Shown: piece by piece, positions 33,808 to 48,300 of the stretch | How positions within the stretch are numbered: position 1 is the first letter of the stretch | Layout: each line of letters begins with the position of its first letter | The notes under the pieces: model-generated | Databases searched by the model: none | Told to the model about the DNA's origin: nothing | The model's input: only the letters and a program-made list of their open reading frames with translations | Assembly (NCBI GenBank): GCA_031841125.1 | Contig: CM063113.1 | Span: 58,025,211-58,089,210 of the forward strand | Direction of reading: 5' to 3' | Length of the DNA: 64,000 nucleotides | DNA from: Acanthococcus lagerstroemiae | Taxonomy: Eukaryota > Arthropoda > Insecta > Hemiptera > Eriococcidae | Translations under genes and position numbers: made by a program

Positions 33808-33925
33808 TCTAAGTATTGGTGTTGTGGGACGTATGACGATGCACGCATGCCAAAGTGGCCCCTAAGACACCGCACCCCCGGCACCGGAAACTACCCTTTC
33901 GAGCATCGCATCAGTACCGAGGGGG
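33808..33925 (+). repeat. Interspersed repeat family R1, copy 3
   Basis: GTGGGACGTATGACGATGCA, then GCCAAAGTGGCCCCTAAGAC and CACCGGAAACTACCCTTTCG. It is highly similar to the copy at 35218-35325 and to the reverse complement of 53690-53825. Confidence 0.75.
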
Positions 33926-35217
33926 CAAATCTAAGAGTATATGCAATCATCTAATTCGGCAGCTTTGCAGCGCAATTTCATAACTTGTATCAAGGTTTCC
34001 TCTCCCGGCTTTTTGTTCTTGGCTTCTATTGCAACTGATTTCGTCATATATTTGGGGAGAGAAATAATTGTACAAGATCTAAACAAAGTTCATCTAGTTG
34101 AAATACTTTCCAACGGATTATGTCTTCTAATCGAAACATCAAGTTTCATTCACTCACTCATAAATTTCATATAATATCTATGTATTTTACTCGTACAATA
34201 TGAATGCAATAAACGTTACATCATTAAGTATATTATACCGCAGATATATTGATATTTCGACTTCTGTTAAGGCTACCTGAGCATGGCTGATGACTAATGA
34301 AGAATTCAGAATTTGCACTGAAGTAGAGAGAATACTGTGGAGTTTAATTTGAGCTAAGATATTCGGTTTTCAAAAAATGAGCACCAAATGCTGTTGCAAA
34401 AGAAAAAAAACATGGGTTAGTTGTTTTGATTGTTAATTGGTTCACCAGCCACGATCTCGACATAGCGCAGTAAAATGTATAACACATAGGTACTATTTAG
34501 TTGGTAACTTATATGGTAACAAAACACTATAGCTGATTATTATATATAAAAAGCTGAGAATATTTGGCGTAGATATATACGATATAGATGCTATAATCGT
34601 AACTTGCGAAGCATTTTTCTCCGCTTTCATTGAATTTAATGATTTGTTAATTTTGTCACTTTTTCGTTTTAGTATTTTCTTATTGAAGCAAACGTATAAC
34701 AATGGATGCAAAAATCGTTGCAAGGTATGTAGCATGCAGTACTAATGAGTTTTTGACATTCATTTTGCGCTGACAGTTGAGTATTAATCTTTGATCAGCG
34801 GTCCGTCAGTATTGAACCTCCACAAAATCCTTAATTTTTCGAGTTTCAAGCCAAACAAGGCTGAATGTATGATTCGAAAGTTGAATGGGTCTCTTGTGTT
34901 TATTTTTCTCTTTCATTTTTCTTTTATTACTATTATTTACAGCGAACAGAAATAATTAGGCAAGGATAAGTCGTGTCAATAGGTATACATGTATAATGCA
35001 TAAGTATATCAATAGATTTTAATTTTCTATTTATAGAGGTACTGTACAATAGTGAGTTTAATCAGTCGTACCTTCCATTCTGTTATTAATACTTTCGTGT
35101 CTTAATTGTTTACCAACTAATCAAGAACTAGCAATACCATACGTTGTAGTAGGTGTGCAAATTCCTAATCTAACCACGAAGTGAACACATATATACCTAC
35201 ATTTATACTTCTCAGTC

Positions 35218-35325
35218 ATGGTGTGGTGGGACGTATAGCGGTTGCAGGCATGCCAAAGTGGCCCCTGAGACACCGCACCCCCGGCCCCGGAAACTACCCT
35301 TTCGAGTATCGCATCAGTGGCCGGA
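35218..35325 (+). repeat. Interspersed repeat family R1, copy 4
   Basis: GTGGTGGGACGTATAGCGGT, GCCAAAGTGGCCCCTGAGAC and CCCCGGAAACTACCCTTTCG match copies 3 and 5 closely. It is GC-rich in an AT-rich neighbourhood. Confidence 0.75.
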
Positions 35326-36380
35326 GGGAAATTCTTCTTAGTCATAACCTACGTATTTTTGAAATACCATCGTCCCGAGTTCAAGAAAATTATCGAGGTT
35401 TTGAATGAAAATAATTGGGTATTTCGTACTTTTTCATACAAATTTAGATTTTTGAATGTTAGCATTCGCTGGTATTATGTTGTACATGAGACTGTCAATC
35501 TGTAAACTCTCAGTTCTAGTTCTCTTTAGCTTGTAATAAATGTTGCATAATTTCGCTCAAAAAGATCAATTAAGATGTTCTCCTTAGGATAAAATATTAT
35601 AAAAAATTGAAGCATTCAAATTTCCCCATAACAGACACCGGTGTGAATTATTCCGATCTTACACATTTATTAACGAATAAAAATAAGCGAGCGAGAGTAC
35701 TGAAAAAATCTTCTGTAAGTTACCTATATTTTAATAGTTACGTATGCAGTGAGATCTTCGTATGATATTAGAAGCGCACATTTCATTCGTTTTGCCGTTA
35801 AAATGTTTCCCTTTGTAGATCTTCCATCCAAAGAGTTACGAATAGTTTCTTATAAAAGTAGATGCCAATGTTAGGGTAAAAAAATTGAGACAAATAAGTA
35901 GGTACCTATTATAAACAGCACATCGTCAGGTTTTGAAAATGAAACCACCGAGTAGGTATACTTGAATATGAAATTCACACAGTTTACGTGGTTACCTTTG
36001 ATTTCCTTGCACACATAATAACCTACGGATGTGCTCGTAAACATTCTACTTTTCACTTACACTATATAATATGTAAGTTTAATATGACATTGACCAAGCC
36101 ATAAACAATAGTTCAATTCAAAAGGAAATCTTACAATAAAAAAAATATTGTCAAACTGGTAATGTATATAGTTAAATATTTTATATATTATTTACAATAC
36201 CTAACTTTTAAAGTAAGGAAGAATGCGACATCACTACATGAAGTCGCTTCATTCTGAGTATTTTAATAATGGAATATAATGAAAGCCAGCCTAGAAATAT
36301 GTAATACATACACTGGAGAAAAAAAAACAATAGTATAAGGAAAAATAGTCATTACATTGCTCATTTGGGTGCCAGATCTA

Positions 36381-39300
36381 TTATTCAGAATCACTATCAG
36401 AATCGGGAACTGGCTCTAGAGGTTGTTTAGTTGCCGATCGAGTCTCTGTGTTTGCTGCTGGTTTTATCATAGTTGCTGCGATGTAATCGCTCGTTCCTTC
36501 CGAATGCGTTTGCTCGATTTCAATTCTGCAAATTTCATAACACATTGCTCTTACAATTCCTCAAAAATGTTCATCAACTAATATGTATTGTAAATTAAAT
36601 AGAATATGATAGATAGCACTGTAATTTGTGAATAATGTGTATTCAGTGGGGTCAATCGGGGGTTTTTCAGCTATATATGTAGTTCACGCCTAATAAAAAT
36701 GAAATCATGAGATGGAGTGGTTCACATTGAGCTACCAGGGATTATATAAATCCTGAAATTATATTTTCTTATTTTCACGTGAATAATAATAAACAAGAAA
36801 GGTTGTTCATGCTTTCCAGAATAAGAATAAATTAGCGAGGACAAGATAACCAGAATTCTGAAATTGTTCTTGATTATTGCAGAAATAACAATTCGAGCAC
36901 TGCAAGAAATAAATTATGAAATCGATTTTTTGAAGTGACAGACTATTTTGACCAAAATTCGGCATGCCCTCATTCAGCATAGGCTGTCATTTCAAAAAAA
37001 TTGACTTCACGACTTCTGGCGTGCGTCTCTTCAAGTTGTGCATGAGTTATAGTTATACCTACTTCGTTTATATTGTCGCTCACAGTGGATTTAAAACCAC
37101 CATTACAGAAAACGAAACTAAATAAACGAAACATTCGATCATCCATTTCGGTTTCACATATGCGACCGTGTAAACTAATAATTACGTTTTGAACCCCTGA
37201 TTGTGATTCGAAATATTATATAGGTAACTAAAAAAATCAAATTTCTCCCGGTGGTCATCGTGCCTACTGATCATCTAGACGCTGTTATAAGCATAACAGA
37301 ACCAACCAACAACATCTTTTTTTGAGAACACGTGATTCGAAGTTCAAGAGCCATGTAGAAACCATATGACATAATGTTCACTGATAAGCTTTTTTCAACG
37401 TGAGTACACATTTTTGAATGGGGGGGGGGGCAATTTTTAAAGAATTCTACTTTTTACGCTCTTTTCAACGATACTAATAAGTAATAACTCATTTTGTCAA
37501 AAAATGTAGGTTGGTTCTGTTACGTTTAATAGTGTCCATCTGTGATTGTTGGAAATACGCAATTCAAAATTTACAGTTGGCCACCAGGTAGCAGCTTTGT
37601 CTTTGGAGAGTGGAAACTTGAATCTGTGCTGTAGCCGCCATTTTGAAAATGAACTGTATTATTCTGGTGATTTGCTTTTCTTTATCGTCGCACGTATAAC
37701 TCTGAAATTTAACTAAAAATTTTCATTTTCGAAGTACTCCGTGATATGTTTTTCTCGTTTGTCACAGAGAAATGATAAGTTGACCAAAAGATAGACTGTT
37801 CCGTTCGCTTGGTGATTTTCCATAAATTTTTATTTAAATCTGATCGCAGTAGACTCTCATTACAAATAGTGTGTTGATATAAATAGGTAGTTCATACTTT
37901 CAGTGTTTCAACAGAATTATTGTCTTACAACTGGAATTAAGGCAAGTAGCTAGTACCTATGTAAGTTATATTATTGAATAAAATCAACACCCTTGTCAGC
38001 CGACGAATATAAATACCTATGTTTATCTACTAATATTGCGATAAAAATTTGAGATTCAAATTTTTATTAATAATCGAGAATACAGTCCTGAATTACTGAA
38101 GATTAGAATGGCAAAACAACTTACTTGTATTCGTGTCTAGCTAAATGTCTAACATATTTTTCAGGAGGAGCATCACTGTCGCTGTTACAAATTGATACCG
38201 ATCTCACAGTAGTATGAGATACTTGCGTTATGGGCATCGTGAACTCGACGAAACAGTGCTTGGCTAATTCTTCTGGTACTTGATCATACGAAGTCAGTGC
38301 CAAGTGGCATACTAAGTTATGAGTTGTGTAAGCTCCTACAAACATGAAGAACTATGGTAAGTAGATACATACTCGCTCATTATATTATCTCATTACCGAG
38401 CTCATAATTGATAGGTGTAGTTGATAGGCCTCGGATTGGATTAATATTTCTTGATGTGGGTATCATTAAATCACTTCGTAATTTGGGTGACTATCAACTC
38501 GCCTAGTTATCACAAGAAGTAATAGTTAGGAAATAGTTGATTATTGATATTTTCAATTCAGAGTTTAACGGAAGAATAGGAATTAACTATATAGGTAGTC
38601 AATAAGGCATGTTGCCTGTGCTGTTGATAGTCAACTTTGTTTGATCTCTGTGTCGATTATGTTGATATCCGAGGTTTAGTGGTTGATACACCAACAGCCT
38701 AATGAGGTTTTGACTCACATTATTGATGAGTAGTAAAATCACCACTCAAAACTTCAAAATAATTTAGTGCGCTGTGTGGGTTTTGGATATATTCTGCAGA
38801 TACAAAAGTATAGCAATACTATATGTAGTATCCACATTTGGATTTTATTATTGGAAAATGCTTGATTTTGATCTGCCACATTTGGAATGTGGCTGTGTAG
38901 TTACTATACCTAGAGATAAGTACCTGCTGAGCATGATGATAGGTCGCATCGCGTTTTACTCTTACCTTGTCCTTCCTTCGGCAAACGAGACATCCGCCAA
39001 ACTATTGACCTGTGATGGTGTTCATATTTAGCGTGGCCGGATGTAACTTCTATTAAATGTGCTTCTAAGGTGTCTACAGCTCCCAAAAACCGCTCGATTC
39101 CTTTAATTTTACCCGTTCTGAAATACATTCGCATTCAGTTAGTACCTACCTCAAAATTTTCAACAGTAGTTTTAGCGATAATTACTCATGAGTATACAGC
39201 TGTAATATTGTAAGCACCTGCGATGAGCTGATTTGACTGATCCATATCTAAAATGCTTTTCTGTTCTGAACAAATATATCCAGCATTCTGGGATTGGTAT

Positions 39301-42300
39301 CCTCACAGCTACATCCTCACAAGGAATTTGACCTAGTTTTCTACTTGTAAACCCTGGGACTAGAATATCAGATAAAATATCCACCTGGAACACCATTTGT
39401 AGCACATAAGTTAGTAATCTATTCAGGATGCATAATATCCTCATATACAGGAAAGGGCCAACTCTGGGATAAAATAATATTTTTTTACCTTGTTTCCACA
39501 AATACGGAAAACAGTTTTCACCTGCAGCGGTAACTCTCTATTTTTTGGCGGCCGAACTCGAAATCTGAGCAGCTCTAAGTAACACGCATCTGGTGGCTTA
39601 AACCTGTAAAATCGAGATCGATATAATATAATAACGTTTATTTGAGAGTACATTGCTGGGTGTTTTGCCGACACGCCGTAATTTTTTATTTTATTTATAT
39701 ACCTATGCACGCTAGCGGTTATACCTTGAATGTACCCCCAGCCCATATCGGGCAAAGGTGTATCTCACCCTCTCCCATATTCCTTTCGTTCCTGAACAAT
39801 TTGTTGGAATTGTTTTGTTTTGTTTTTTTTTCTTTTTAGGAACAGATCGATCTAAAATCGGGATCGATATTGAAATCTAATTTTGAAAACATTGGGTACC
39901 TAAGCTTTTGATATAAACACATTCGGTGGTTATTTTTTCAGTTGGTAGGTAGTAAAAATGAAATGTGAGTACGGAGCTTCCCTTTTGTGATACTCACTTA
40001 ACTGTTTTAGTCTCTTCGTATACATCCTGTTGTATACACGAGTGAAATTCGGTATTTTCTAGCCGGATCCATTCTTCAGTTACTACAGGGATGATATCGT
40101 GTCTACCGACTACTTCTTTACCTTGTCTTCGTAAGTCATTAAGTCCAATCTCGATATCCGGCATGCCTATTTACAAAAACTTGGAAAAATAAGTATTTAT
40201 TTTTGATTCTCACAAATAGTAGTGAAATGAAGAATGAAATACAAACCTGTAAGGAATCCTAAAAAGAATAAGCGAACCCGAGCGATCTGTTTTGTGACAG
40301 AACCATTCATGTTCTGTTCAACGTACAGTTCGTCAACGGCGGTAATTTGCACTTCCTCCATTTTGTAGTTGATGTGTATGTTATCACGATGAGCGCCCAG
40401 TCTGAATAACGCATCTTCTACGCAGCTGCTGAACTGCTTCATATCTTCGTAATTGTGCGAACCTAATTTGCATATTAATGATATCTGAAACATTAAGAAC
40501 GTGGCTGGAAAACAAAGTGAATATTATGGCGAATTGGTATAAAGAATAAGGGTACAATTCATCATTCTGAGTTTCCAAATGTATGTTTTATATGATAAAA
40601 GATCGGATCTAATTCGATATAGTTATCCCATCTTCCCCTACAAAGTGATTTGGATTTAAGGGGCATACTCACTTGAGGGGAGTGTTCTACTGGTAATCCT
40701 AATTTTTTGAGATCGCTTCCGAATTCTTTTACGCCTTGGTAATCACCCTGAATGGCATAAGCTGCAAACTGGCTCAACTTGTTGGTTAATCGTTCTGCTT
40801 TTGTTACTTGTCCTGGCCTGACACCGGGTCTTTCCTTGTAAACCACGAACTGTATTTTGACTGTGAATATTTTCCCGTATTGATCATATTGCTGTGCACC
40901 TGCAAACAAGCGACAGTTAATGTATAATGCAGAGCCTGTAGTAAATTGGCATAATTTACCAGTTTAACTACATACAGCAAAAATAAATGATCCTCCCTCC
41001 CTCTAAGAAATTCAAGTTTACAGGCTGTTTAGTGCTTCAAAAGCTTGGGGATATAAGAACTATGTACATCTGCCACAGAAATAAAAATATGTTACCAATG
41101 TCGGAAATTGCATAGCAAGGTTGCAGAGGCCACTCATGGTGCAGCGTTTCTTTTCCATCATCCTTATTTACCAATTCGAGATGAGGCGTTTCGCCTTGAT
41201 ATACCAGTCTAACGAATACTTTCTTCCAAAATCTGAAGTTAAAGTCAAATAAGTCAACAGTTAGATACGATTAAAGAGTCATCCGATAGGTAAACTTTCG
41301 GAGAAAAAGCTTCCCTTCCTCTTGAAACTGAAAATTGGTTTTCAAGAACGTCCTAATATTATTGAAAATGGGTTCTTGGTTATTAGTGATGAACGTGGAA
41401 TTCTTGAGTGGTACACTTACTGGAATATACACATTTATCGAATATTAGACATAGAATTTATAATTTGTAATACCTTTGTCCCGTGAATTTCTTTCTGATC
41501 GGATACCGAATCTGCATGTCCCATCCAGGACCAGTGTAATTTGTCCTTGGAAATGGTTCCAATGGCTGGGAGACATCTTCGTCGAACAATGGCGTAGGAG
41601 GTGTTTCAGAGGAATCCGTTTTGGACATTCTCGGTGCTATGAAAATATTGACCGTATAGTTTTCTATTCTTTCATACACAGCCAGTCAGCCATAGGCAAT
41701 GATAATTAAGACTGCCGGGTCGCTTGAAAGCAGATTAGCTAGTTTGTCTTGGGCCGTGCAGGAGTAAGGGCCATCAAATAATATTTTTCAACGAATATTA
41801 CCATAAAATTTAACAATGTTCGCTCGCTAATGTAATTTTTGTTTTCATTTTTGTTATTTGTCCCGAGCCCCGCGAAAGCTCTGCTCTCTAAATCTGAATC
41901 AGCGGAATGCACTATGGTCTTCAGCTTTACGTAGGTATACAGATCATGGGATTGGTATACCTGGAGCTGAAAAACCAGCAAATTCTATTTATTCAAATTT
42001 AGATGGTGGCTGGCTCTGGGGAATATGGTCAAAATGGGGTTATATGTGAGGGTGAAAATGGACCAGTTGACCAAAAGTAAAATGTTACAGGAGAAGCGTT
42101 TAAAATTGAGTGTTTATTTTATTTTTTTTATTTTGTAATTACCGTTCTGTCACTTACCAACATTTCAATAGTGAAGGTCCTACACACTACTACACGCTTC
42201 CGTAGTCTCTTGTCCGTTTTTTTGGGAAAAAATTACTAACGTTTACCAAAGAATTTAAATGTTTGATGATCTTCGAAGAATTTCATCGAAAAACTTTGGG

Positions 42301-45300
42301 AAAATTTTCCAATGATTTTCAAGGAATTTCATTGGAAAAATTCCGATACTTTTCGGAGAATATTTTCGGACATCTTTGGAAAATATTTCCAATGTTTTCC
42401 ACAGAATTTAAAAGTTCAATAATCTCCGGAAAATTTCATCGAAAACTTGCGGGTAAAATCTCTGATGGTATAAAGGAATGTCATCGGACATTTTTGTGAA
42501 AAAATTCCGATAATTTCCGAAGAATCTTATCAGAAATCTTTAGAAAAAATTACCAATGTTTTCCAAAAAATCTCAACAAATTACTTGAGAAAATTTTCTG
42601 GTAAATTTTGAAGAATTTCATAGGAAATATTTGGGGGAGAATTCCGATGGTTTTGAAGCATTTAATAGACAATCGTCACAAAAATGTTCGATGAACTCCG
42701 AAGAATTTCATGGAAAATCTTTGGATCCGAGTCCCTTAAACGGTAAGAGTAGACAGGTATTCATGCAGCAGGATAAGTTGCCTACATTATAAATTGGAGG
42801 TTCCTAGCGGAGGAATGGGAGACTCCCCTGCAGCATGTACGTAGGCAACTCATCCTGACATCTCGCATTTAAAAGGGCAAGAAGAAAATATGTCCAGTAT
42901 TCATGGAAAATTGTTTTCGAACAATTTACTTTTACATAAGAACATGCAATTTCCTTTTTGCACTTTTTTTGAAACTTTTGGAATAATAAGTTTTGACTTG
43001 CCTCACTTAAAACTACAATATCTCGCTTAATTTTCAAGATAGCGGTCTGGGGTTGGTTTTATTCGAGTTCGAAAGGGTTTTTACATAAATTTAACCAGAA
43101 AAGTAAAAATCGAGAAATTGGTCAACTGGTCCCTTTTTGTATGCGCCCTCACATATGATATGTAATTGAAATTAAGTATATGTTTTTGGTTGATACCTGT
43201 GTTAAACATGTCATTCAACGAAGACGGTGGCACTGCTGGAGCCGCATGTGTAGGTTGACTAGGAAATACACCCCACCCAGCTGTGTCAGTGTTTCCATAG
43301 TCATTACTAGGCCAGGATTCTCCGCTAAAATCAAAAAATTATGTAAAGGTATCAAAATGCTAGGCAGTTATATAGAAATATTTTTAGCCCCTTCTGGAAA
43401 GGACATGGACGCCTTCCTCATTCCCATGTGTCCTAACACGAAAACTCACCAATAGATTACTTAATAAAAATACAAGTACCTCCCAACTAAAATTTGCTGG
43501 TAAATCTAAAAACTTACGCAAACTGTGTGCTGTCTATTGCTGCATCTCCAGTGGCTGGCTGAGGTTGAGTCATTGCCAGAAATTCATCGAATCCTCCTTC
43601 TGTTCCGAAGCCTTCCGCCGAGAAACCATCTATAAGACATCGTTATGTATGTATCTATCATCATAATAAGTCTTTATTGTGATATGTAATAAGGATCTGA
43701 GGAATCGGTCGTAATGATGTGATGCGTAATGGGGGTCTGAGGAATGTATCGCAATGATGTTGAAGAACTGAGGTCCTCATTCATTTCCATTTATCACAAA
43801 TTTGAATCGTTCAACGTGTGAATTGTTTAATAGAATGTATAATCAAGGTAAAAAATAATTGGTGGATGTATCTCAGGCCTATAGAACGCATTAGTCAATC
43901 AGAAATTCGAGGATTAGTCGTTTGGATTGTGAATATCTTGGGTGAAACTGAATGCTTGAAGCAGGGACGTACCGAAAAGTTTTTCCTGGGGGGGGGGGGG
44001 CAAAAATTGTAAAAGTCCCAACTGATTCAACTCAGAATTCCCAAGTATCAAAGCATCCAAGCAAGAAAGCAACCTTTTGACTTGTTGTTGAATTTTCCCG
44101 CTTTCTCAACTCAATTCCTGAGTGTCGAAGCCAGTAAAAAAAAACTTTTGTCTTGTTGGATTTTTCCAACTCCGACTGACTGAAATGGTAAATTTTCCCA
44201 ACTGCTGAGTGAAAAATTCCTGTGGAAGGGATAGTTTCCTCCCTAGCCCCCTATCCCCTATCGGTACGTTCCTGGCTTGATGGTTACAGATCATTCATCA
44301 TGTTTTCCATTTTCCAGTCAGTAGTAACATAGAACATAACAATGTGCTCTGCAGCCAGCGTCAAAACATTTAAGATTTTCTGTATTATTAACCCTGCAAT
44401 GGTACACTTAGTGAAAATCACTAAAATTCCTGTTCGCGGTTCTCGTAGCGCGGTATGGATTAAGGTATGTCAACGACTGATGGGGCGCTGAATACTACCT
44501 ACGATTAGGTCTTCGATAACCACCAGAATTATAGGGATGGGCGTATTACAGGGGTTCCAAAAAATTTTTTAATGCGAGGGTTGTATTTTTTTTAACGTAC
44601 GTAAGCGATCAAATTAATAAATTCCAAATTTTAAATGGTAATTTTTGAATTTTTTTTGTCGGCAACACTCATTTTTGATTATTGTAAATTTTCATTTTTA
44701 ATCAAAATATGTTTGTTTTAGCTCAAAATAATGATTTTACCATATTCACCATGTTTTTACTAAAGGTAGTTAGCGTTGAAAACCTATTAGTGAATTTCAC
44801 TAAGTGTTTACGTTATGGAATATGTGTACGACTGCAGGGTTAAATCAGTGAATCATCTATATGAAACTTTTTTTGTGAGGGGGAAAATCCAAGCTTTCAG
44901 TACAAGGACTGGCGTTTGTTTCCCGCCCACTACAAGAATATTTAAAGAATTTTAACACAATTTTAATCGAGAAATGTCATTACTTTTCAAAATAAGGCCT
45001 GAATCGCTCAATTTTTTTTTTTCAAGTTCGGAAAGAGCAAGTAGCTCTATTCTCGTTAATTTGGTCCTGTATACAGTCATTCAGTGGAATCGCCCCATTA
45101 ATAAATCAGATTATACTGGACAAATCCTCTAACCACCCACATCATTATACCAGTCAGAAAGCAATTTATCGATCGAATCATTCTACCAATCAAAGCATAT
45201 TCCATAAATAATTTTATTAAGGAAGACATTCTGTCAGTGAAAACCAGTGTTGTGAAACATAAGAAAATAAAGTGACAAAATGACGAAACGACAATTGAAT

Positions 45301-48300
45301 TTCCAAAATGTTGTCATGACAAAACCTTACATCGTTTTTTGTATGGATCGTTTCTCTAATAAAAAGAGATATTTCGTCAATGATTAAATGATAAACTATG
45401 CTAAATGACGTAATAATTGGCAATAGATTATGCTAAGTGACATTGCCATTACCTATATTAAGCGACATATGATAAAGCAGAAGACAAAATGATAAAATAA
45501 TTTTAATCAAGACATAACAAAACCAAATGACAAAACTCTGAATGATATAACAAAACAAAACAAAATAAAATGAAATAAAATGCTCCTCTGACATAATGGC
45601 GAAAAATTCTTTTGTCCAACAACACTGATGGAAACAGTCTACCAAACATATCTTTCATCAACAACCCAAGTATGGACGCTATTCAACGAAAGGGAACCTA
45701 CTACTAAAATCCGTTTTTTGAGAACATGTGATTCGAAGTTCAAGAGCCATGTAGAAACTATATGACATAGCGTTTACTGATAAGCTTTTTTCAACGTGAG
45801 TACACATTTTTGAATCGGCGGCCCAACTTTGAAAAATTCTACTTTTTACAATCTTTCCAACGATACTAATAACTCATTTTGTTTACAAATGTTGGTTGGT
45901 TCCCTTTTGTTGAATAGCGTCCATACTCCATATATTCTATCAATCAAATAACTCCATCAATTAAAACATTCCATTTAACAAATCTTTCACTACCAAAAAT
46001 ATTCAGCCAACGGAATCATTCTGCCAATTAGAATACTTTATTAACCTAATCATGTTGATGGAATGTAAGTATTGATAGAATGTTTCGACCCAAGATTACT
46101 AGAACTAGAACAGGTTAGTCCACTGAGCAAGGCGCAAATACTTCAATGACGTCACTGCGATGAAACTCATACAGGCCGCTTATGGGAATACAGCTTTTTT
46201 TTATCTTTACTCATAACTGATGTCCTCAACATATTTTTCTATTATCTTTTACATATACAGCATTCAATTGGCTGTCGTTAAAAAAAAAGAACTCTCTACG
46301 GCAAAAATTAAATTTTCTATTACTTTCTTATGAAGTGAATTTCGGCACGGGTAAGACGGGAAGAATTGTTGCGGATTGCATACCCGAGTGGACCAACCTG
46401 TTACAGTTCTAGTAATCTTGGTTTCGACCGGTAGAATGTTTTGATTGGTGGAGTTTGTTGTCAGAATACCGTCAACTGGGGTAATATCAAACATTGGTGA
46501 TAATTCGGACTAGGCAAACAATAACAATAACAACACCACCACCGGAACTAAACCTAACTGATAAGCAAACGGCGATTGCTACTTTGACTCCCATAAGAAA
46601 AACACACGGAGCAAAGATCATTATGTTACTACCTGAGAATAAGAAATTTCTTAGAAACCAAAGGTATAAATTTTTAATCCAGAAGGTTATTAGCATTTGC
46701 TAATAAACTTCAGGTTACTAACAAATTTCTCATTCTCAGATAGTAATATGATGATCTTTTGCTCCGAGTGTTTTTCTTATGGGAGTCAAAACGTTCGTTG
46801 GTCCAAAGTTGGGTATTTTTGCTCACAGTAGCCAAGAATTGTAACATAGTGTGTGAGGTGTGAAATCAAATCACCATTCACTTATCAAAAAATATCTATT
46901 CGACGCTAGCGCTTCTACAATTTGCACAGTTCTAATATTGAACACTGGGTACTAGATCACACGTGGGTGTATAATCAGACGCCATCTTGGTAGCAAAAAG
47001 AAGTAAATAGTAAACTAAGCAAGTGGGAGCGGCCTGTTGTTTGATGACCTGATAACAATACTATCGCCCCTACAGAAGATCTAAGGCACTGCCGATATTA
47101 CCCTCGCAGTCCAATATTACCCCACTTGACACTACTTAATGATTTGAAGAGATGCAGAAACCAGGCCTCAAGTCTAATCGCTTCCCGACTTTTGTATCCA
47201 AAAGTAATAATTGAGGATGTGATTGACTGCTGTCTAAGTGAAATTCAAACGATAATCAAATCAATCTCGATCACGGAACGAGACTTACCTTCGTGTTGAG
47301 CTGCCTGTCCTCCGCCATCGCCAAACGGATCGAATGGATCAGAGCTGGTAACTTTGTTCGCCTCACTTACACTTTCAAATTTGGCCTCGAACGCATCAAA
47401 GTCGTCCTTGGGTTGACTGGAAGCATTCATATCAGTGACGAAGAAATCGGAAGTGGCTGCGTTTGTAACCGCCGAGGAAGCGAATGGGTCTGGCGTGGAA
47501 GCCGGAAACGTATGTTGGGGGCTTGGGAAGGCATTATCAAAAGCTGGTGCTTTCTCGACGGCTTCGTCGAATATTAGACTCGGCTCTTTCTCGTTCACTT
47601 GTTCGTCGTACAGATTTTCGTTGGCGATGTTCTCATACGACATTATCGGCGTTGTGCTAATCACGGTCGGGAACTTGGGTGTCTCCAGTATGGGCGCGTT
47701 GTCGATACGATTGCTGGTGTCAACGGGACTGACATCTGGAACTGGCGGGAATACGCTAGAATACTGTTCTAGTTGCTCCTTTATGACTGTCGTATCGCCC
47801 ATGGTACCAGAATAGTCCAGAGAATACTTCTTTCGTGTCGGTATCATTTGTACCCGACTGGCGGTCATGTCGTGCGAGGCTTTTCTCATCGCGATGTAAT
47901 TGGTTTGCGGTTCTTTCTTATCGCCGCCAGGGTGGGCCGGTGCAAATATTAGTCGAGCTCCGTCGGCGGAATTTCGTGACTGAGTTTCCGCAGGCTCGGC
48001 TGGAGGTTCGAACACTGTCGGAGTAGATATTGGTACTGGTGGAGGAGGTAACGGCGGCGCCTCCCTGACAGCAACATGGTCGATGGAACTCCTTCTAGAA
48101 GTTTCCGAGACTAATGATGATTTACGAGATGTGTACGGGCTGTCTCTCGTTTCCATAGGCAAACGCGGGCTTTCGGGTTTACCAGCTGGGAATAAGTTGC
48201 TCAGATCGCTTTCGCATTGTATTGGAAGCTGCGGTGGCGGTGGTCTTGATGGAGGCGCCGGCGGAGTTGGCTCCGCTTTGGCTTCTTCGTCGCGGGATAA

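Larger units (their letters stand above)
33330..36380. other. Intergenic region between ACBD3 and the stoned 3' end
   Basis: The genes converge here. It contains the ACBD3 3' UTR, two copies of repeat R1 and otherwise AT-rich DNA. Small open frames show no domain features. Confidence 0.45.
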
